Shown one piece after another: positions 1-13,058 of a stretch of 64,000 bases of DNA (positions within the stretch are counted from its first letter, which is position 1; the number at the start of each line of letters is the position of its first letter). Under the pieces are notes generated by a model. The model did not search any database, was not told the origin of the DNA, and worked only from the letters and a program-made list of their open reading frames with translations. The stretch covers positions 5,828,001 through 5,892,000 of the forward strand of contig OZ316896.1 of NCBI GenBank assembly GCA_973895155.1, written 5' to 3'. This DNA is from Marsupella aquatica (taxonomy: Eukaryota; Marchantiophyta). Both the position numbers and the translations under genes were made by a program.

Positions 1-3000
1 GCCCAGAGAGGCATGTCTGAGTGGTAGCTCACTTGAATGGAGACTCATAGGTTAGGTTTTGGGTTGAAATGGTGTGAATGACTGTTCCCTTTCAGTGGGG
101 TTTTACATATTTCTCCTTAAAAAATTAAAAAAACCATAGGAGGGAAAAAAACAGGCCTCTGAGTTTTTATAAAGCTCCCCTTAACCTAGGTACACTGGTA
201 CCAGCACAGTAAATCAGCACAGGTACCAGCACCATACTGTAAATAGTCGCACCCCAGAATCTAACTATAGGATTGCCATCAAAAGCTACTCTCAGGGCCT
301 ATGGTTCTAGAGTGAAGCCTCTAGATCATGACTTTAGGGGTGTAACCAAAGGTGGGGGTGCAGGCTGGACAGAGGGGTTTGGGCAAAGTCACTAGAAAAC
401 ATTTCAATGTTACTTTTCAACAAACTTAAATGTCAAGAAAGGAATCCATTTTTTCACAAGGTCTTGTTCGTCACCACGTCTATTTACAAGGAACAGGTTT
501 GAATGTCAAGAAACAAGTAACGAATGTATTTTTTCACAAGCATGCTTTTTTAATATGCTTTCAAATAACCGGCAGCAAGGCCAGTAGAACATATATTTTT
601 GTGCTGTCGGGAAGGGAGACTGATCCTAGTAGTGCAGGCGTCATCGAGCACACTAACCCAATAGCGCACTCTCGTTCATGAATCACAGAGAGCAGGGTTG
701 GAGAAGGAAGACTTGGAAGGATTGCACCCACATGGCTTCTCCAATACCAAAGTTCGTTGATTTTTCTAGCATGAGACCTACCAACTGGATTGTGCTGTGG
801 CCCCACAGCCAGATTCAGGTTGTAGCTACCCACGACTATGATCTTCAAGCTGGTGATGCCTGCTGCCATCTGCATGGCCTCGATTCGTCGTGTCCTTCGT
901 CGTCGGAATGGTGAAGATCGGTAGGATTCTACCTCCAGAGGACTTCATGCAGTGAATTGAAGACCGGAGTCAACTTACTTTCGAGAATGATTGAGATGAG
1001 AATTCATGCCTGAGCAGAGCACTGTTGACGAGCAGAGCAGGATGTGGATTGCGGAAGAATGAGGGCTGCCAGAAGAATTATGTCACTGACCAGAGTCAGC
1101 AGCGTCAACTTCTGATCCGTCCTATGGATCATTGATTGATATGGAGAGCAAACCTTGCTACCTTTGTCTGTTCTTTATCATTGAGAATTTGTCAACGATT
1201 TACGAAAAGAGATCAGCGCCGGAGTGGCGAGAGAATTAAGAACGACGACCCCAAAGCACTCATTCAGTTTTCCAGGAGACTAGCAACATCGCTCGGTGAT
1301 AATTGCGGAATGCTTGTCAGGATAACTAATTATGAAAACGTCATTGATTGAGTGCCGAGTGGTTGGTTTAGAGTAATAAAAAAATCTGGTCAACTGAGTG
1401 CTACTCATTGAAAATTGGCCCCGCTCATCGATCCGATTCATCTTTCTAAAGGAAGTAATCACTAGATGCAGTCTTTGAATCTGGAAATCGTTTGCTGGTC
1501 TATGGATTCGTCCATGCATCCAGAGGTAAGTCCAAAATTGAGGAGAAATAAAGAAGGAGCAGTTCATACAATCCGTTCCCTGTTTTCTTTCTTACGTTTC
1601 CTTTGAAAGAGTTTAGGACTTTAGAAGCTTCTGAAGTGTTCCTTGCGGCTTTCTATCGTAAATTAAAAATATATAGCTATAGAATTTTTTGCCTGTTGCT
1701 ATGATCGATTCTTTGACGAATAAAGTAGATACATTTAGTGTTTTTCGGTTGACACACCTGGAAAGTGTCCTGACTCATATATAGAACATGCAACTACATT
1801 CCTTGGGGTGTTCCTCCATTGAGAAATTCCTCCGGATATCGGTTACCTCGGGATCACTGTCATGCAAGAACATCCTTTTCCCCTGATCCTTCCTTTCTAG
1901 TATTCTGCATTTTATCCGCAACCGAAGGCAGATAGATAATAGAGAAGTGCCGAACTCTGTTCAGCCAGCACCTCCCAAAATCATGACCTTCCTTGCATTT
2001 TCTGGAAATCCTTGAACTGGACGCGACATCATTTGCAGAGAAATAAACATCCCTCTATCAATTGGGAACTTGGAGTTCACATACTCAAATTTGGAGTGCC
2101 TGCAGATACCCCTGCAAAGATCTGTACCGATTAAAATTTGGTACACGAGTACCACTGGTTTTACCCCCACTCTTCATTCTCTGGAGCTCATTCTCACATG
2201 GAGAACTGGTTTTGGTGTTCTGCCGACTTTCTCAAAGTTGGTAATAATTGACATGGTTTATGTCTTGAATATGCTTCCAGAAGTCATTTGGGTTGCACAA
2301 TGGTTTCACAGACTATCCCAACTTAAAGTGCTGCATTGTGCCATGGTCACAACTCACACGACCGTCAATGGACACATGGTGCACAGTTTCTTCTCGCCAG
2401 AAGAATGACGTGCGTTGGCTCGGGCCTATGGATGGTTCATCTCTATTTCTAGTATTTCGATTCGTCTTCTGATGGGGCCCTGGATCGTGTCTTAACTGTA
2501 ATGACACAATAATTCTCGTTATAGAGGTGAAACACTTCCATATGAAGCAACTTCCGAGTTCAATAGAGCACTTGCTAGTCTACTTCAAGAACGATAGACA
2601 GAATAACAGAGCCAGGCGAGGAACCTCTCTTCATGTCCGAAGTGGTGAATCTGTGAAAGATTTAAGTAGGGATAGTTACATACTTTGATAAGAACTGTTT
2701 GCCGAACCCTAATGAAATAGCGAAAATTATAAGCTGAAATCCACATGGAAAAAGATAGAGTTCAACGATCAAGTAATCCTCTTGGTCACATCTCCAACAG
2801 TCACTAGTGTCCTTCGTTCGAGAAAACCAGAGGATCGTCATTCGCTTTAACCCTCGGTTTCACACTATGGGCATTGAGTGTGTTCATTGTTGCAAAGTTG
2901 AAAACTTAACGACCTTGAAAACCATTTCTCACAGAAAGTATACCCAAAACAATAATCATTTGGATCGTTGGACAAGGCTATTTTGGTTCTGTCTACGTTG

Positions 3001-6000
3001 CCTTATGGAACGCCCTCAAAGTTTCAGGGCTGTTTGGTTTCAAACAGGCGCTCTGTGGCATAACATTCATATAATCTGGCAAGTAGTGTACCCCTTCCAA
3101 GCAATGGACTCAAACCAGTCAGATATAATGTACCCGACTCATTACGTGGTCACACGATCTCAAGCATTGCTCTGACAGAATGCCTTTTACAATGGCTCCA
3201 TCCAATGGCTCTATCCAAGCCGTACTTCCTGCAGCATCAGATGCAGTCATCACGTACACGATTTCACAATCAGGACTCTTACGATAAAGCTCAAAATTTG
3301 AGACTGTTCCCTCGTCTAGTGCAACGTTTCTTGTTTCTTCCCCGTCCATCGTGGAGCTTCAAGTGAAAGCCCCAACGGGTCTTTGAATGGCGGATCAAAC
3401 TGTTGTCACTCATTCCTCTCCCGAAGGCTTTGCGAACCAAAGGTGGAATGAGTTAAAGTCTATGTGTTTCCAATTTGCGTCCAACGCACTTTGTGAGCTT
3501 GCGCCACGATCGGGGTCAGCTAGATGCTCACATTGACTCCTCTCGTGAACTCTCATAGTCGGGCCCTCTGATCCTAGTCGGGCTGTGTTCACTAAGGGCA
3601 GGATTCTTGGCAGTAAACCGAGAAAGGAGTTCAAGGTTTCCATGACGGACTGCCATGGCGGGCCTGAATTTCAAGATCATCTTATAAGGCGTTATTTTAC
3701 CGTTACTTTCATTTACAATGACTAGCTCATGCTTCTGCTTGTGAAACTTTCCGGAATGCCCAGATTCGTAACCGTTGAAATGCCTCGCATCGGAATTGAA
3801 CGACAATGTAAGATGTAAGTGAGGAAATCTGATGGGGAGATACGCGCGATTAAACGAGGATGGGGTTGCGTGGAGAGCAGTCATCACCATGCATTAGTCC
3901 ATGAATAGTTAGCTGTTAGGCCGAGTAGGACCTGTCAACCATGCGACTGGACACACAGAGTATCTCGTACCTTGTTTGCCACTTCGACTTCCATTTTCAT
4001 TGTCATTCAGTGGCGCATGCAAACGATGAGCAAAGCAACTGGACACAGAGCATCTCGAAGGTTGTTTGCCACTGCGACTTTCACTGTCATTCAGTGGCGC
4101 ACACAGACGACACGTAGAGTAGACAGCTGCAGGACCCAGATGTTCAGATTTACGATGACAGAAGATTCTTTTCGCCTGTCAGTCTAGCGTGTCCCTCCTA
4201 GTGCTATGAAAGCGTCCCCAAGCCAATTTATACAATTGGCATGCTACTCTACACGTCCAAAGCAGAGATTTATTCAATCTCGTCTTTCCTTCCATGTAGC
4301 TCTGGTTTCATATCCTTTTGTCGTCCGGTCAGTTCCTGTGTCCAAAGCACTCGATGTTCCCATCACTCTCCGTGCCTGCTCAAGTCGTGTTTTGTTCACC
4401 CTAGGCCTTGTCATCCATATGCAATTATCTTCCTGTTCAATAATCTGTATGTAACATCCATATTCCTCCAGCTCCGATCACAGATTTCTCTTCGCCTTGC
4501 GATGATCTCCCGTTATAACAGCCAATTTGTCTGGAACGTTTCCTTCGTGTTTAGAGGCACTGTACCCTGAGGAACAGAGACCGGGGACTGTAAATATTTC
4601 CCTTCTCTCGCCTCGCCCTAATTGACTTGGTTCCATCTCTCTAGCAAGTGAGTGAGATCTGTGGCCGAAAGGGACTTTCGAATATTGAATGGAGCCTATT
4701 GAGGCCACGCGATCTGCAACTGAAGACGGTGTACGACCTTTCATTCTCTCATCGCTCTTATGATGGGAACTCTTGTCCATACACGTAACCATAGGGCGAG
4801 GAAATTCACTCATCGCTGACTTGTGATGGGAGCTCCTGTCTAACACGTAACCCTCAGGCGAAGAAACGTGCTTTACACTCTTTGTTGAAAAACCCGTCTG
4901 GAGTTCGTAACCCGTCATTCAAATGCCAAAACAGAACGCCAAAAACTTCACATTCGCAACGCGTGTTCTTTTCTACTACCGAGAATCGATGTCGGCTCAT
5001 TTCATGCTCCACTTCTATTGTCTTCGAACCTCTCGTGTTTATGCAATTACTAGGTCTTCAGCCTTTCGAGTCCTCCTCACGCTGTCCCTCGCTTAAAGCA
5101 TTCCAGACTGACATGTTACTAAAAGATCCCCGCAGAAGTGCCAACTTTTAGGAGACACCACTAGTATAGAAGCCCAAATGAACACCTTTTAGAGACTGCA
5201 CTACTCCCGTTGCGAAGCATTCTACGAAGTCTCCTTGAAAATGGAAGAAATCTGTTTCCCTTCAATCCCCTGATATCGAGAGGAAAATTCGAAGCCCAAT
5301 TTCATCAGTTCCTCTGTTAGAGAGGGGGTGGCGACCACCAGTAACTCATACAAGTTGAAAGAGACGGATCAATGATTGATTCGAGTGAAAGTAATGCTTG
5401 CTCCAAATTCCTGGCCTGTTTCTTACTAGCATGCCCTTACATCACACCAAAGTGACTGAAGAAAAATGCAGAGAGTAACCAAACCAGAGCATTAGATATG
5501 AGTAGTAGTTTGACCGGAAACCCGTCAGCCCTACATCATTCTGTTCAGAGATCCGCGTAGAGATCCGCCTATGGCTAGTATGTTCAACCAATAATTCCAA
5601 AAATATAAGGGGAAGGCAAAGCCTGCATTATTTGAATTCAACAGTGCGGGAAAGAAATCTACAAAGGATGACCTAGAAGTGATGATCGATACCCCAGATT
5701 GAGTATGACAACAAAAATATTCCCGCAAACCTAAGTCCCAAAACAATTATTAGTTTTTGCAGCTTATGCGTTATTGATAGAATATATGACCAGACAATAA
5801 GAACGGAATTTAAACCCTCGGCACCAAACGAAGGTAGGCTGACGAACGATTTTAAACACTGGGTGGCAATCTGCCTGATTGCTGTCCACATCAAAGCAGG
5901 TATTTGAAGGACGACCGACTTATAATTGCTTCTGAACAGGCGTGCCAGACGTCTGGTGCACTTTTACCACGATTATAATTCGGTGCCAGGCTTCCTTACC

Positions 6001-6662
6001 TCTGATTTACTTTAAAAAACAAGCAATTGTGCTAGCTCGTTAGATCAGGACTCCTTGACTAATCACGAATCCTGTAGAGTTCCAACGGATGAGGCTGAAA
6101 ATTGATGGCCCAACTAGCAGGCAACCAACTACCTCCACAGTATATAAAACGAATAAGGCGAGGGCAACATCCAACGACTCACAGTGCGAAAGCAAAACGA
6201 ATTAGATATTCAATTCTTTAAGAACAGAATTTTATTCGCAAAAATGAAATGTAGTTAACACAATCTCCAGATGCTGCTACTCATCAGACTTAAAGGCAGA
6301 CAATGAGCCTGCATAACCCAATTCAGTTATTCCCTACCAATAATTTCCCCTTCTTTCCCCTCTCCTCCCCTTCCCTCTCCTCAACGGGAATAGCAACTTC
6401 AATCCACCGATCCCTCTATCTGAATACAGTGTCATCCCCGTCAGCGTAAAACACATTGTACGTGCCCCATAGCTGGAAACCCTAATCAGGGCTCCAACAA
6501 GCCGTCGGGTTCGACGCATGACACTGAACGCCAACACACGTCATCGATCAGCGAGTTGTTCCATCCCTCTCCTCTTCTCCATCCTTCCCGTATCCATCCT
6601 TTTCCTCCCTCCCGACCTCTCCAACGAAAGGTCTAGATGAGTCAGGAACTGAAGTAGCTTCA
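1..6662. other. Gene-poor region with short tandem duplications
   Basis: I find no convincing gene here. Open frames are short and show no recognisable domain. Three imperfect local duplications are visible: about 425-450 versus 505-545 (shared CAAG...TTTTTTCACAAG pattern), about 3945-4030 versus 4038-4115 (shared TTGCCACT...CATTCAGTGGCGCA), and about 4750-4800 versus 4810-4866 (shared TGATGGGA.CTC.TGTC...CACGTAACC). A weak leucine-rich-repeat flavour at 2060-2400 is dealt with among rejected items. Bases 6340-6380 and 6600-6620 are pyrimidine-rich and lie just 3' of the cytochrome c gene. Confidence 0.5.
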
Positions 6663-7007
6663 TCAAGTGCTTCCCGCTTCCTTCAAGTAAGCAATAAGAT
6701 CTGCCCGTTCTTTGGGTTTCTTCAATCCAGGGAACACCATCTTCGTGCCCGGGATGTACTTCTTCGGATTCAGCAAATACTCGTACAAAGTGTCTTCGCC
6801 CCAGTGCACAGCCTTATTCTTATTAGCAGCAGAGTACGAGAACCCCGCTGTCGTCCCGGACACCCTCCCGAACAGCCCATGCAGATTCGGCCCTTGCTTG
6901 TGGCCGGCACCCTTCTCTACGACATGGCACTGCGCGCACTTCGTCTTGAAGATCTTCGCTCCAGCCTTCGAGTCCCCAGGGGGTGCCTCAGAAAAGTCGG
7001 TCGACAT
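6663..7007 (-). CDS. CYTC: Cytochrome c (mitochondrial electron carrier), intronless
   Basis: The product is the small soluble haem protein that shuttles electrons from the cytochrome bc1 complex to cytochrome oxidase in the mitochondrial intermembrane space. The 114-residue protein has the haem-attachment motif CAQCH at residues 24-28, with His28 as axial ligand, and the second ligand Met90 in [19 protein letters not shown]. It also carries the plant-type N-terminal extension before the GAKIFKTKC core. Length is normal for plant cytochrome c (about 112-114). The start was chosen at the ATG giving [11 protein letters not shown]; the frame stays open 40 codons upstream, but that part does not match the family. 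Higher-plant cytochrome c genes usually have introns. This copy is uninterrupted, so either the lineage lacks them or the gene came through a retrocopy. No poly-A tract or target duplication is obvious. Confidence 0.95.
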   Translation of the reverse strand: MSTDFSEAPPGDSKAGAKIFKTKCAQCHVVEKGAGHKQGPNLHGLFGRVSGTTAGFSYSAANKNKAVHWGEDTLYEYLLNPKKYIPGTKMVFPGLKKPKERADLIAYLKEAGST

Positions 7008-10000
7008 TTCGCGCTCCTCAAGCTCGCTCGCTCGATCGGCGACCACTCTAGAGCAGGCCGATCTACCCGAACTCCTTTGCTCTTCCTCGCCCAAGAGTCC
7101 GCAACCTCGACGAAATCCCCAAATCAAAAAAACACGAATACGCGATCAAACACGAAAGGAGCGCATCTGTGCTCAAACACAAATCGCGAGAGAGGGGAAC
7201 GACCCACAAATTCGGTTCCTTCACTTTTTCCACCAAAACGCAACTCTTTCGTGCTTTTCTGTCGCGTCACAACGTTGACAACGAGAACAGTGGGCCATCC
7301 GGCCCATCGTAGTTATCGTAGTTCGTTTCTTCCCAAACACGCCTATTTGGGAGACCCGCGTACTCGATTCGGCCGGGAATATTCTACCCGCCGGTGAAAA
7401 GCGCAGTTCCAGAACTGTCTCGACTATCGCATCTCACCGCTCGTTTGAGTACGCAACGGACGAGATCTCCCAGCCCGACTGTAATATTGGGACCCAGCCA
7501 GAAATAGCTCCTTTCTTTCCTTTCTGGGTAAGTAACAAATTACGAAAATTGGCTGGTGGAGAGTTGATGCTATGATGCGCCGACTGGACTTTATGACATG
7601 GCATCATTTCAGCCATCGGATTTTCTGGCCACCCTCATGCGTGGCCTTCCCTTGCCCAATCTATCTGCAAGACTGATTTGATGGTGTTTACACGGGCCTT
7701 TATTTTTGGTGTTTTTTTTTTATAAATTTCTACCTGGAATCATTGCCAGCCACTTATTGAGTTTTGCGTAATATCAATACCGTAGTGTTGGTTGGGTTAG
7801 CCCATAAAGTAATTGAGTAGTATGTTATTTTCAAAAATGGATGGCTGAAAAATATACAGCAAAATATACAGGCAGTTTAATTGTTCTAAAGTATGGAGCA
7901 ACTGAAAATAATTCTCAATTGGGCAGACCAAGTTCGCAGGCGCACTACAGGCAATTTAAATGGTCACCAGCTGCTTTTTGGATAATTCTCAACTGCTCAC
8001 CAAGTTCACACTAGGCACACTAGCTAGAGGACAGCAAATTCACAGGGTGATAGGCTACTTACATCAATACACCTGGAAGTCTTGTTGCCACCCTGCTGTA
8101 AATTTAACAAATGAAGTGCAATTGAAAACTACTTCCTGGGCCTACGAGTGAAGCCTGACAGTAACTCTAAGTGAGGATATACCCAAATGAGGGTGCTATG
8201 AATTCTCTAGACCTTAACTCTAAGTGAGGACATACCTGAAAGTGAAGGTGCAAACAAAATACAAAGATAGGGGCAAAGATGAACAATAAATAAGGGAGAA
8301 TCCTTTTTTTTGTAGCAAAGTTGTTTTCTGTCTTCCACTCCTCATCTCTATTTATGTTCAAGGAAGAAGTAATCAGACTAGTTTACCCTAAGCCAAACAA
8401 CTCTCCTAGAGACTTGAAATGCATGTCACCCTATTAAGTGAACTTTGGGGCCAGTTGTGGGCATGGTACTTGCCTGGTGTTGTTACTTACAAACATTTCA
8501 CAAGCTCCATTGAAGGTACGTCTCTTTCAGTTGCCGGGAGAGTCAAGCCAGCATTTACCTTCTCCATTTGTGGAAAACTTTAACATAAACAAAACAACTA
8601 AAGATATTGTGGCTGACTTAATATCAGTCATAACCGTACCTAGCCAATGGGCTCATTGCCAGATCTAACAATGCTCTTTAAATCTAGGAAGATTAGACCA
8701 CTTATGTACACTTTTCAAAAAAGTTATTAAGAGTACCTCCTTCCCAGGTTTACAGAAAAATCCTGGTTTTGCACAATCATTTTTTTAAATGGCTATGTTC
8801 CGATAAATTCTGAAAAAGGCCCATATATCACATCTGCTGGTAAGATGTTCAGGTGTAGCGAAATGTTACTTTTATCACAGCGAACATTTCTGGTGTCAAA
8901 AGCTAAGTCCATTGAAATCCACAGGTCAAACGTGATGGTCTATTCAAACAACGATTTCAGTTAATTTTAAAATAATAACTTATAATGGGCACAATACAAC
9001 TCCTCCATTCCTAGTGAACCTAGTAAACTGATGATTTCACTGAGAAACTAACCATGGCAATTTACTCACCCAAAATCTCTTTGATCTTCAGCCATAATAT
9101 AGATCCTTTCTAAATTAGCTGAGCATGGACCCAAGCTCCACTGCTAAAATTAGCCCAGCATGGAACCATCATGCCAAATCATTCCTACAAAGGTAAACAA
9201 GACATGGGACCATTAATAACATCAACCATGCATGGGCCCATTCATTGTTGTGTGCCCTATTTCCATAGAGGACTTCTTGCACTTGAGGAGAGTCACTATT
9301 CCTTGTTGAATGCCATATTCTTGCACATGAGAGTTTCCCTTTGTTGGTAAACGAACTATTACTTCATAGTTTGGATGTTAAGTTAGTTTAACGTGAGTTT
9401 AGTTCATTTTGATGACGCCTACTATCCCAGTCACAAGAGGCATGTCTTGAAATGATGTTGCTTCCTATCTAGAGATCTTTCATATTGGCCCAGAATCTCC
9501 ACTGCGGTTTTCCCAATCCCTCAATTTCTTGTAGTTTCCCAGCATAAAATCAATCTACAGAACTGGTCATCCAGGCTCCGTCTCTGGTTTGCATCCCTCT
9601 TCGCACAAAGGAGACTTCATAGATTTACACTTTCAAAAGAAACAGCTCATAAGGCTCATCGCATGTGCCTCACACCCTTACACTGCCACCCAGACGGTCT
9701 CATGTGCTTCAGAAATCTACGTCAGTTTAGAATTGAGAAAGCAAGAGTTGATGATATTTTTACCTGCCCTGCATTTTGGTTGGCTTGAGTTCTGTCAGAA
9801 GACAATTTTTGCTCAACGGCCATGTAGCCGCATCCAGTATTCCAGTGTCTAACATAGATCAAGCTGTAAACCTGTATTGAAGAGAAAACAGAGTAGATCG
9901 TATCAGGTAGTATCCAAATCTGCGTTTCCTCGTTTCAGAATTCTGCATCAGTTCATGGTATGTACGTGTAATTCTGTAATGTGACAAGAAGCATACCCTT

Positions 10001-10745
10001 TGCAGCTTGCTGGACGAGATCCGCGCGTCTGCTTGAACTGTTTTGAGCCTTGCTCACCTAGAGGAGTAACAGAGACGCAAGTGAGTGCCACTGTACATAG
10101 GGGTGAGGGAAGTGTTCTTAGGGAACTCCACCGACCGGCAATCCTAGAAGTCCTGGACACATAAGAATGGTAAATTAGAGGATCATTTGCCGCAAATTCC
10201 ACTCCACTATCAAACTGGTCTTGGCATGAACATGCCTCCTTGATCACTAAGGCCAAGCCGGGACATTAAGGAAGAAAAATCTCATGAAAGGAGTAAATAC
10301 CTTACATCGTTGAAAAGATGTAAAACTGTGTACGATGGAATGATTATCACATGGAGAGTCCAAGGATCCACAAGTAAACCCAGCAACAATTAATAGCAAC
10401 TAGAGCGCTGAACGGAGACTGACCCAATATGTCAATGGCGTTGACATCCGATCCAGGAAGGAAATTACAGAAAATTATGCCAGCTACACTTACGCCTTCT
10501 TCTTGGCAGTAGTATAGGTAAGTGGCAAATAAATGCCTTTTTGCACGCAATGTGAGGGATCATGAACAACGCTTTCTTTGTCACCACTTTCTGTGCTCTC
10601 TCTTCAAAAAGGGTTACGCAAAGGGCATGTTCTTAGGGGCATTGTAGGTGCTCTCCAAACTACGGTGTGAATCCTTTGCTTTGCAGTCCTGAGATGATGC
10701 TCGACCACTTACCCATCCTACGTGCAAAGGTAATTCCAAAGCCAT
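7008..10745. other. Intergenic, no gene seen
   Basis: The GC-rich stretch 7008-7400 is the presumed promoter and 5' leader of the minus-strand cytochrome c gene. The rest is AT-rich with only short frames and no domain that I recognise. A polyT tract sits near 7709-7720. Confidence 0.5.
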
Positions 10746-10749
10746 ACCT

Positions 10750-10830
10750 CTATTGGGAATCGAACCCACAAGCCTGCCCTTCTAGGCTGGAGGAGAGTCC
10801 CATACCTTTTCTAGTGGGCCCACACCAGTT
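10750..10830 (-). mobile_element. tRNA-related SINE-like fragment
   Basis: On the minus strand the sequence contains GGTTCGATTCC, a near-perfect pol III B box, at 10756-10766. It is preceded by a tRNA-like stretch that could form an anticodon arm (CTCCTCCAGCC...GGCAGG) and a weak A-box-like segment around 10810-10830. It does not fold as a complete tRNA. It could be a degraded tRNA pseudogene or a SINE head; I see no clear tail or target duplication. Confidence 0.3.
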
Positions 10831-13058
10831 CTTGCTCCTAGAGTGGCTAACTGACATCGACGCAAAACTACCACATCTTCCCGTAAGTGGACAAGGTGTG
10901 GCTCACAAGAAGCTCTTACCTTTCAAAAGCAAGATACTGAACTCACATCTAAGATTCGAACACTCGAATAGCTACATTCACATGCTCTCTCTTCGTCGTT
11001 TAATTGTTTTGATTGATCAACATTCAAGCCATCCACGTTATAATATTCGGACGGTCAAAATGACTGTCGAGGTAAGTACATGACCACGATCAGAGAACCA
11101 TTCAACCGACCCACACCCCCAACAACATGTCTGAGAGAAATTATAAACGGTACAGAGTTTTGTAATCAGGAACAAGACGAGAGACTCAATAAACTAACTG
11201 ATTGAATACTTCATGAGTAGTTGTCAGGACCTGAATGGAACTCCGTCTAGCATTATCGGACGAGGCAAATAAATCTCGCTTACATGAAAAATTAATCACT
11301 CTGTGAGAAGATTTTAACTGTTACGACGGTTCTTGCAACATGGTACAGAGTACAGTGTCTTATTTAGTTTTATCACTGGGTTGCGGGCACAAGCATCTGC
11401 CCTGCTCAAGTGGATCAAATTATTGTCCCTTGGCAACTAAGCAGATTGGACGACGATGAAACTTCACATTAAATTCCAGGAGAACACGTCATGCTGACTC
11501 ATTGCACAGATATATGAGATCCCCTCACTACGGCCATGCTCTCCGATTCTGCAATGTTGCAACCTTGTTCCACAAACAAATTGCCAAAGAAAGTATTCAA
11601 AGAATTAATCAGAAGAATAGCCGAGGAATTGAGATTTACATGGAGTGAAGAGCCTCAATTCGCCGAGGCCGCCGCTGCTACTATGAATTGCAGTTGCTGA
11701 TACTCATAATTGCAAAATGCAGTGGGAGCTAGAAAGCTACGATTCCACCTTTGTTGAACCCAGCTGTGTACATTGAAAACATTCGTCATGAGTCAACAGC
11801 ACAAACCATTCCGACCAACAGAATTCCGCTTGATGAAACTTTCTCAATAGATTGTCGGGTCATTGATACCTCAGTAAGATCTGAAAAACGACTCGTTGAA
11901 TCCATTGTTTACAACACTAATTCCTCCGGTACTCTTAATCTTTTCATGACCCAAACGGTGCCAAAGGAAGATGAAAAGACAAGACCAAGCTTGGATTGTA
12001 GAACAAACAGGCGATCTAAATTACAAGGGTAGTCAACAATCAAAGAGCAGCCATAAGCAAGACAAGAACGATCAGGGTCCAGCTTTCATGAACGATTAGT
12101 CCACAGGCAGTTTCAATAGCTGGTAACTTCCAAACCTAAACTCGACAAAAATGAAACCAAAAGAGACTCAAAGACACCACAAAGGCCAGCAAACAATGTT
12201 TTTCCGGAGTCGAATTGGCGACTCTTGTCTGCCTTGTCGTGCCGTAATGTCAGAACTCTGCGCGAGGATATCTTCTCTTAGAGATCTCTCAGGAAAGAGC
12301 AAATGAGAAATACTCAATGGGAAACTGGGGTAGATAGAACTCCCACCGTAATTCCAATTGAACTGAGACACGAGGAAGACAATAAGATTCAAGATTGTAC
12401 TTCTACTGAAATCTATGCAAATGATCGAAGACTCTACATGCCCAATAGGACTGAGCAGGGAGATACAACAAAGATACACGTGTTCCACTATATATAATTC
12501 CCTGAAGGCTTTGAATGACTACCTCGCATGAATAGAGAATGCACTAGATACTACAGTGCAACATCGTAACAGTTGCATTACCGTGACAAATTCGTTTCCA
12601 CTGGAGACCTGGTATCAACACCTTGTATATGTTGTCCCCTAATACTCCTCTGCAGTAAGCAAAAGATATGTCTACAATGAAACACAGTAGCACTAAATAA
12701 CCGATCTCCGATGACAAAAAGCAAATGGCAGACAAAAGATGTCCAAACTGGCCTTTAGCTCAATCAGAACAGAAGGAATTTTATTGTGTACGATTGATGC
12801 AAGCATTTGTTTGTCTACCAGCAGATTCATTCAACTTCTTCGCTTATCAACTTTTTGCCCTAATCAGGGCAATACAGCATAACCGACGGAGACTGCGATC
12901 TGCAGGAAGATCCTAGAGATTGATGTAACCTCTTCGCTTAACAATCTCTTGCACTAATTAGGGCAATAGAGCACAACCAATGAACACTGCAAATCTGGAG
13001 GAGGAGCCTACAGGAAGAGATTGGATTTCACGATTACTCTCGAGACTACAAAAATGCT
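10831..13058. other. Intergenic, no gene seen
   Basis: Only short, low-quality frames. The segments at 12840-12900 and 12930-12985 share TTCGCTTA.CAA...GCACTAAT.AGGGCAATA, a small local duplication immediately downstream of the S4-domain gene. Confidence 0.4.

Noticed and set aside
1-90. tRNA-like start (CTGAGTGGTAGCTCACTTGA ... GGGTTGAAAT)
   Set aside because: A and B boxes are only loosely matched, stems do not form, and the left end is cut by the window.
2060-2405. Possible leucine-rich-repeat remnant (IPLSIGNLE..., LPTFSKL..., SQLKVLHC)
   Set aside because: A few LRR-like phrases occur, but spacing is irregular and no flanking kinase or signal peptide is visible. Too weak to list.
4478-4918. 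146-codon minus-strand frame with repeated SSHHKS
   Set aside because: It is created by a local 60-66 bp duplication; there is no domain and no splice or start support.
6712-7397. Long plus-strand frames opposite cytochrome c (188 and 197 codons)
   Set aside because: They are antisense shadows of the GC-rich cytochrome c gene and its promoter, with no domain similarity.
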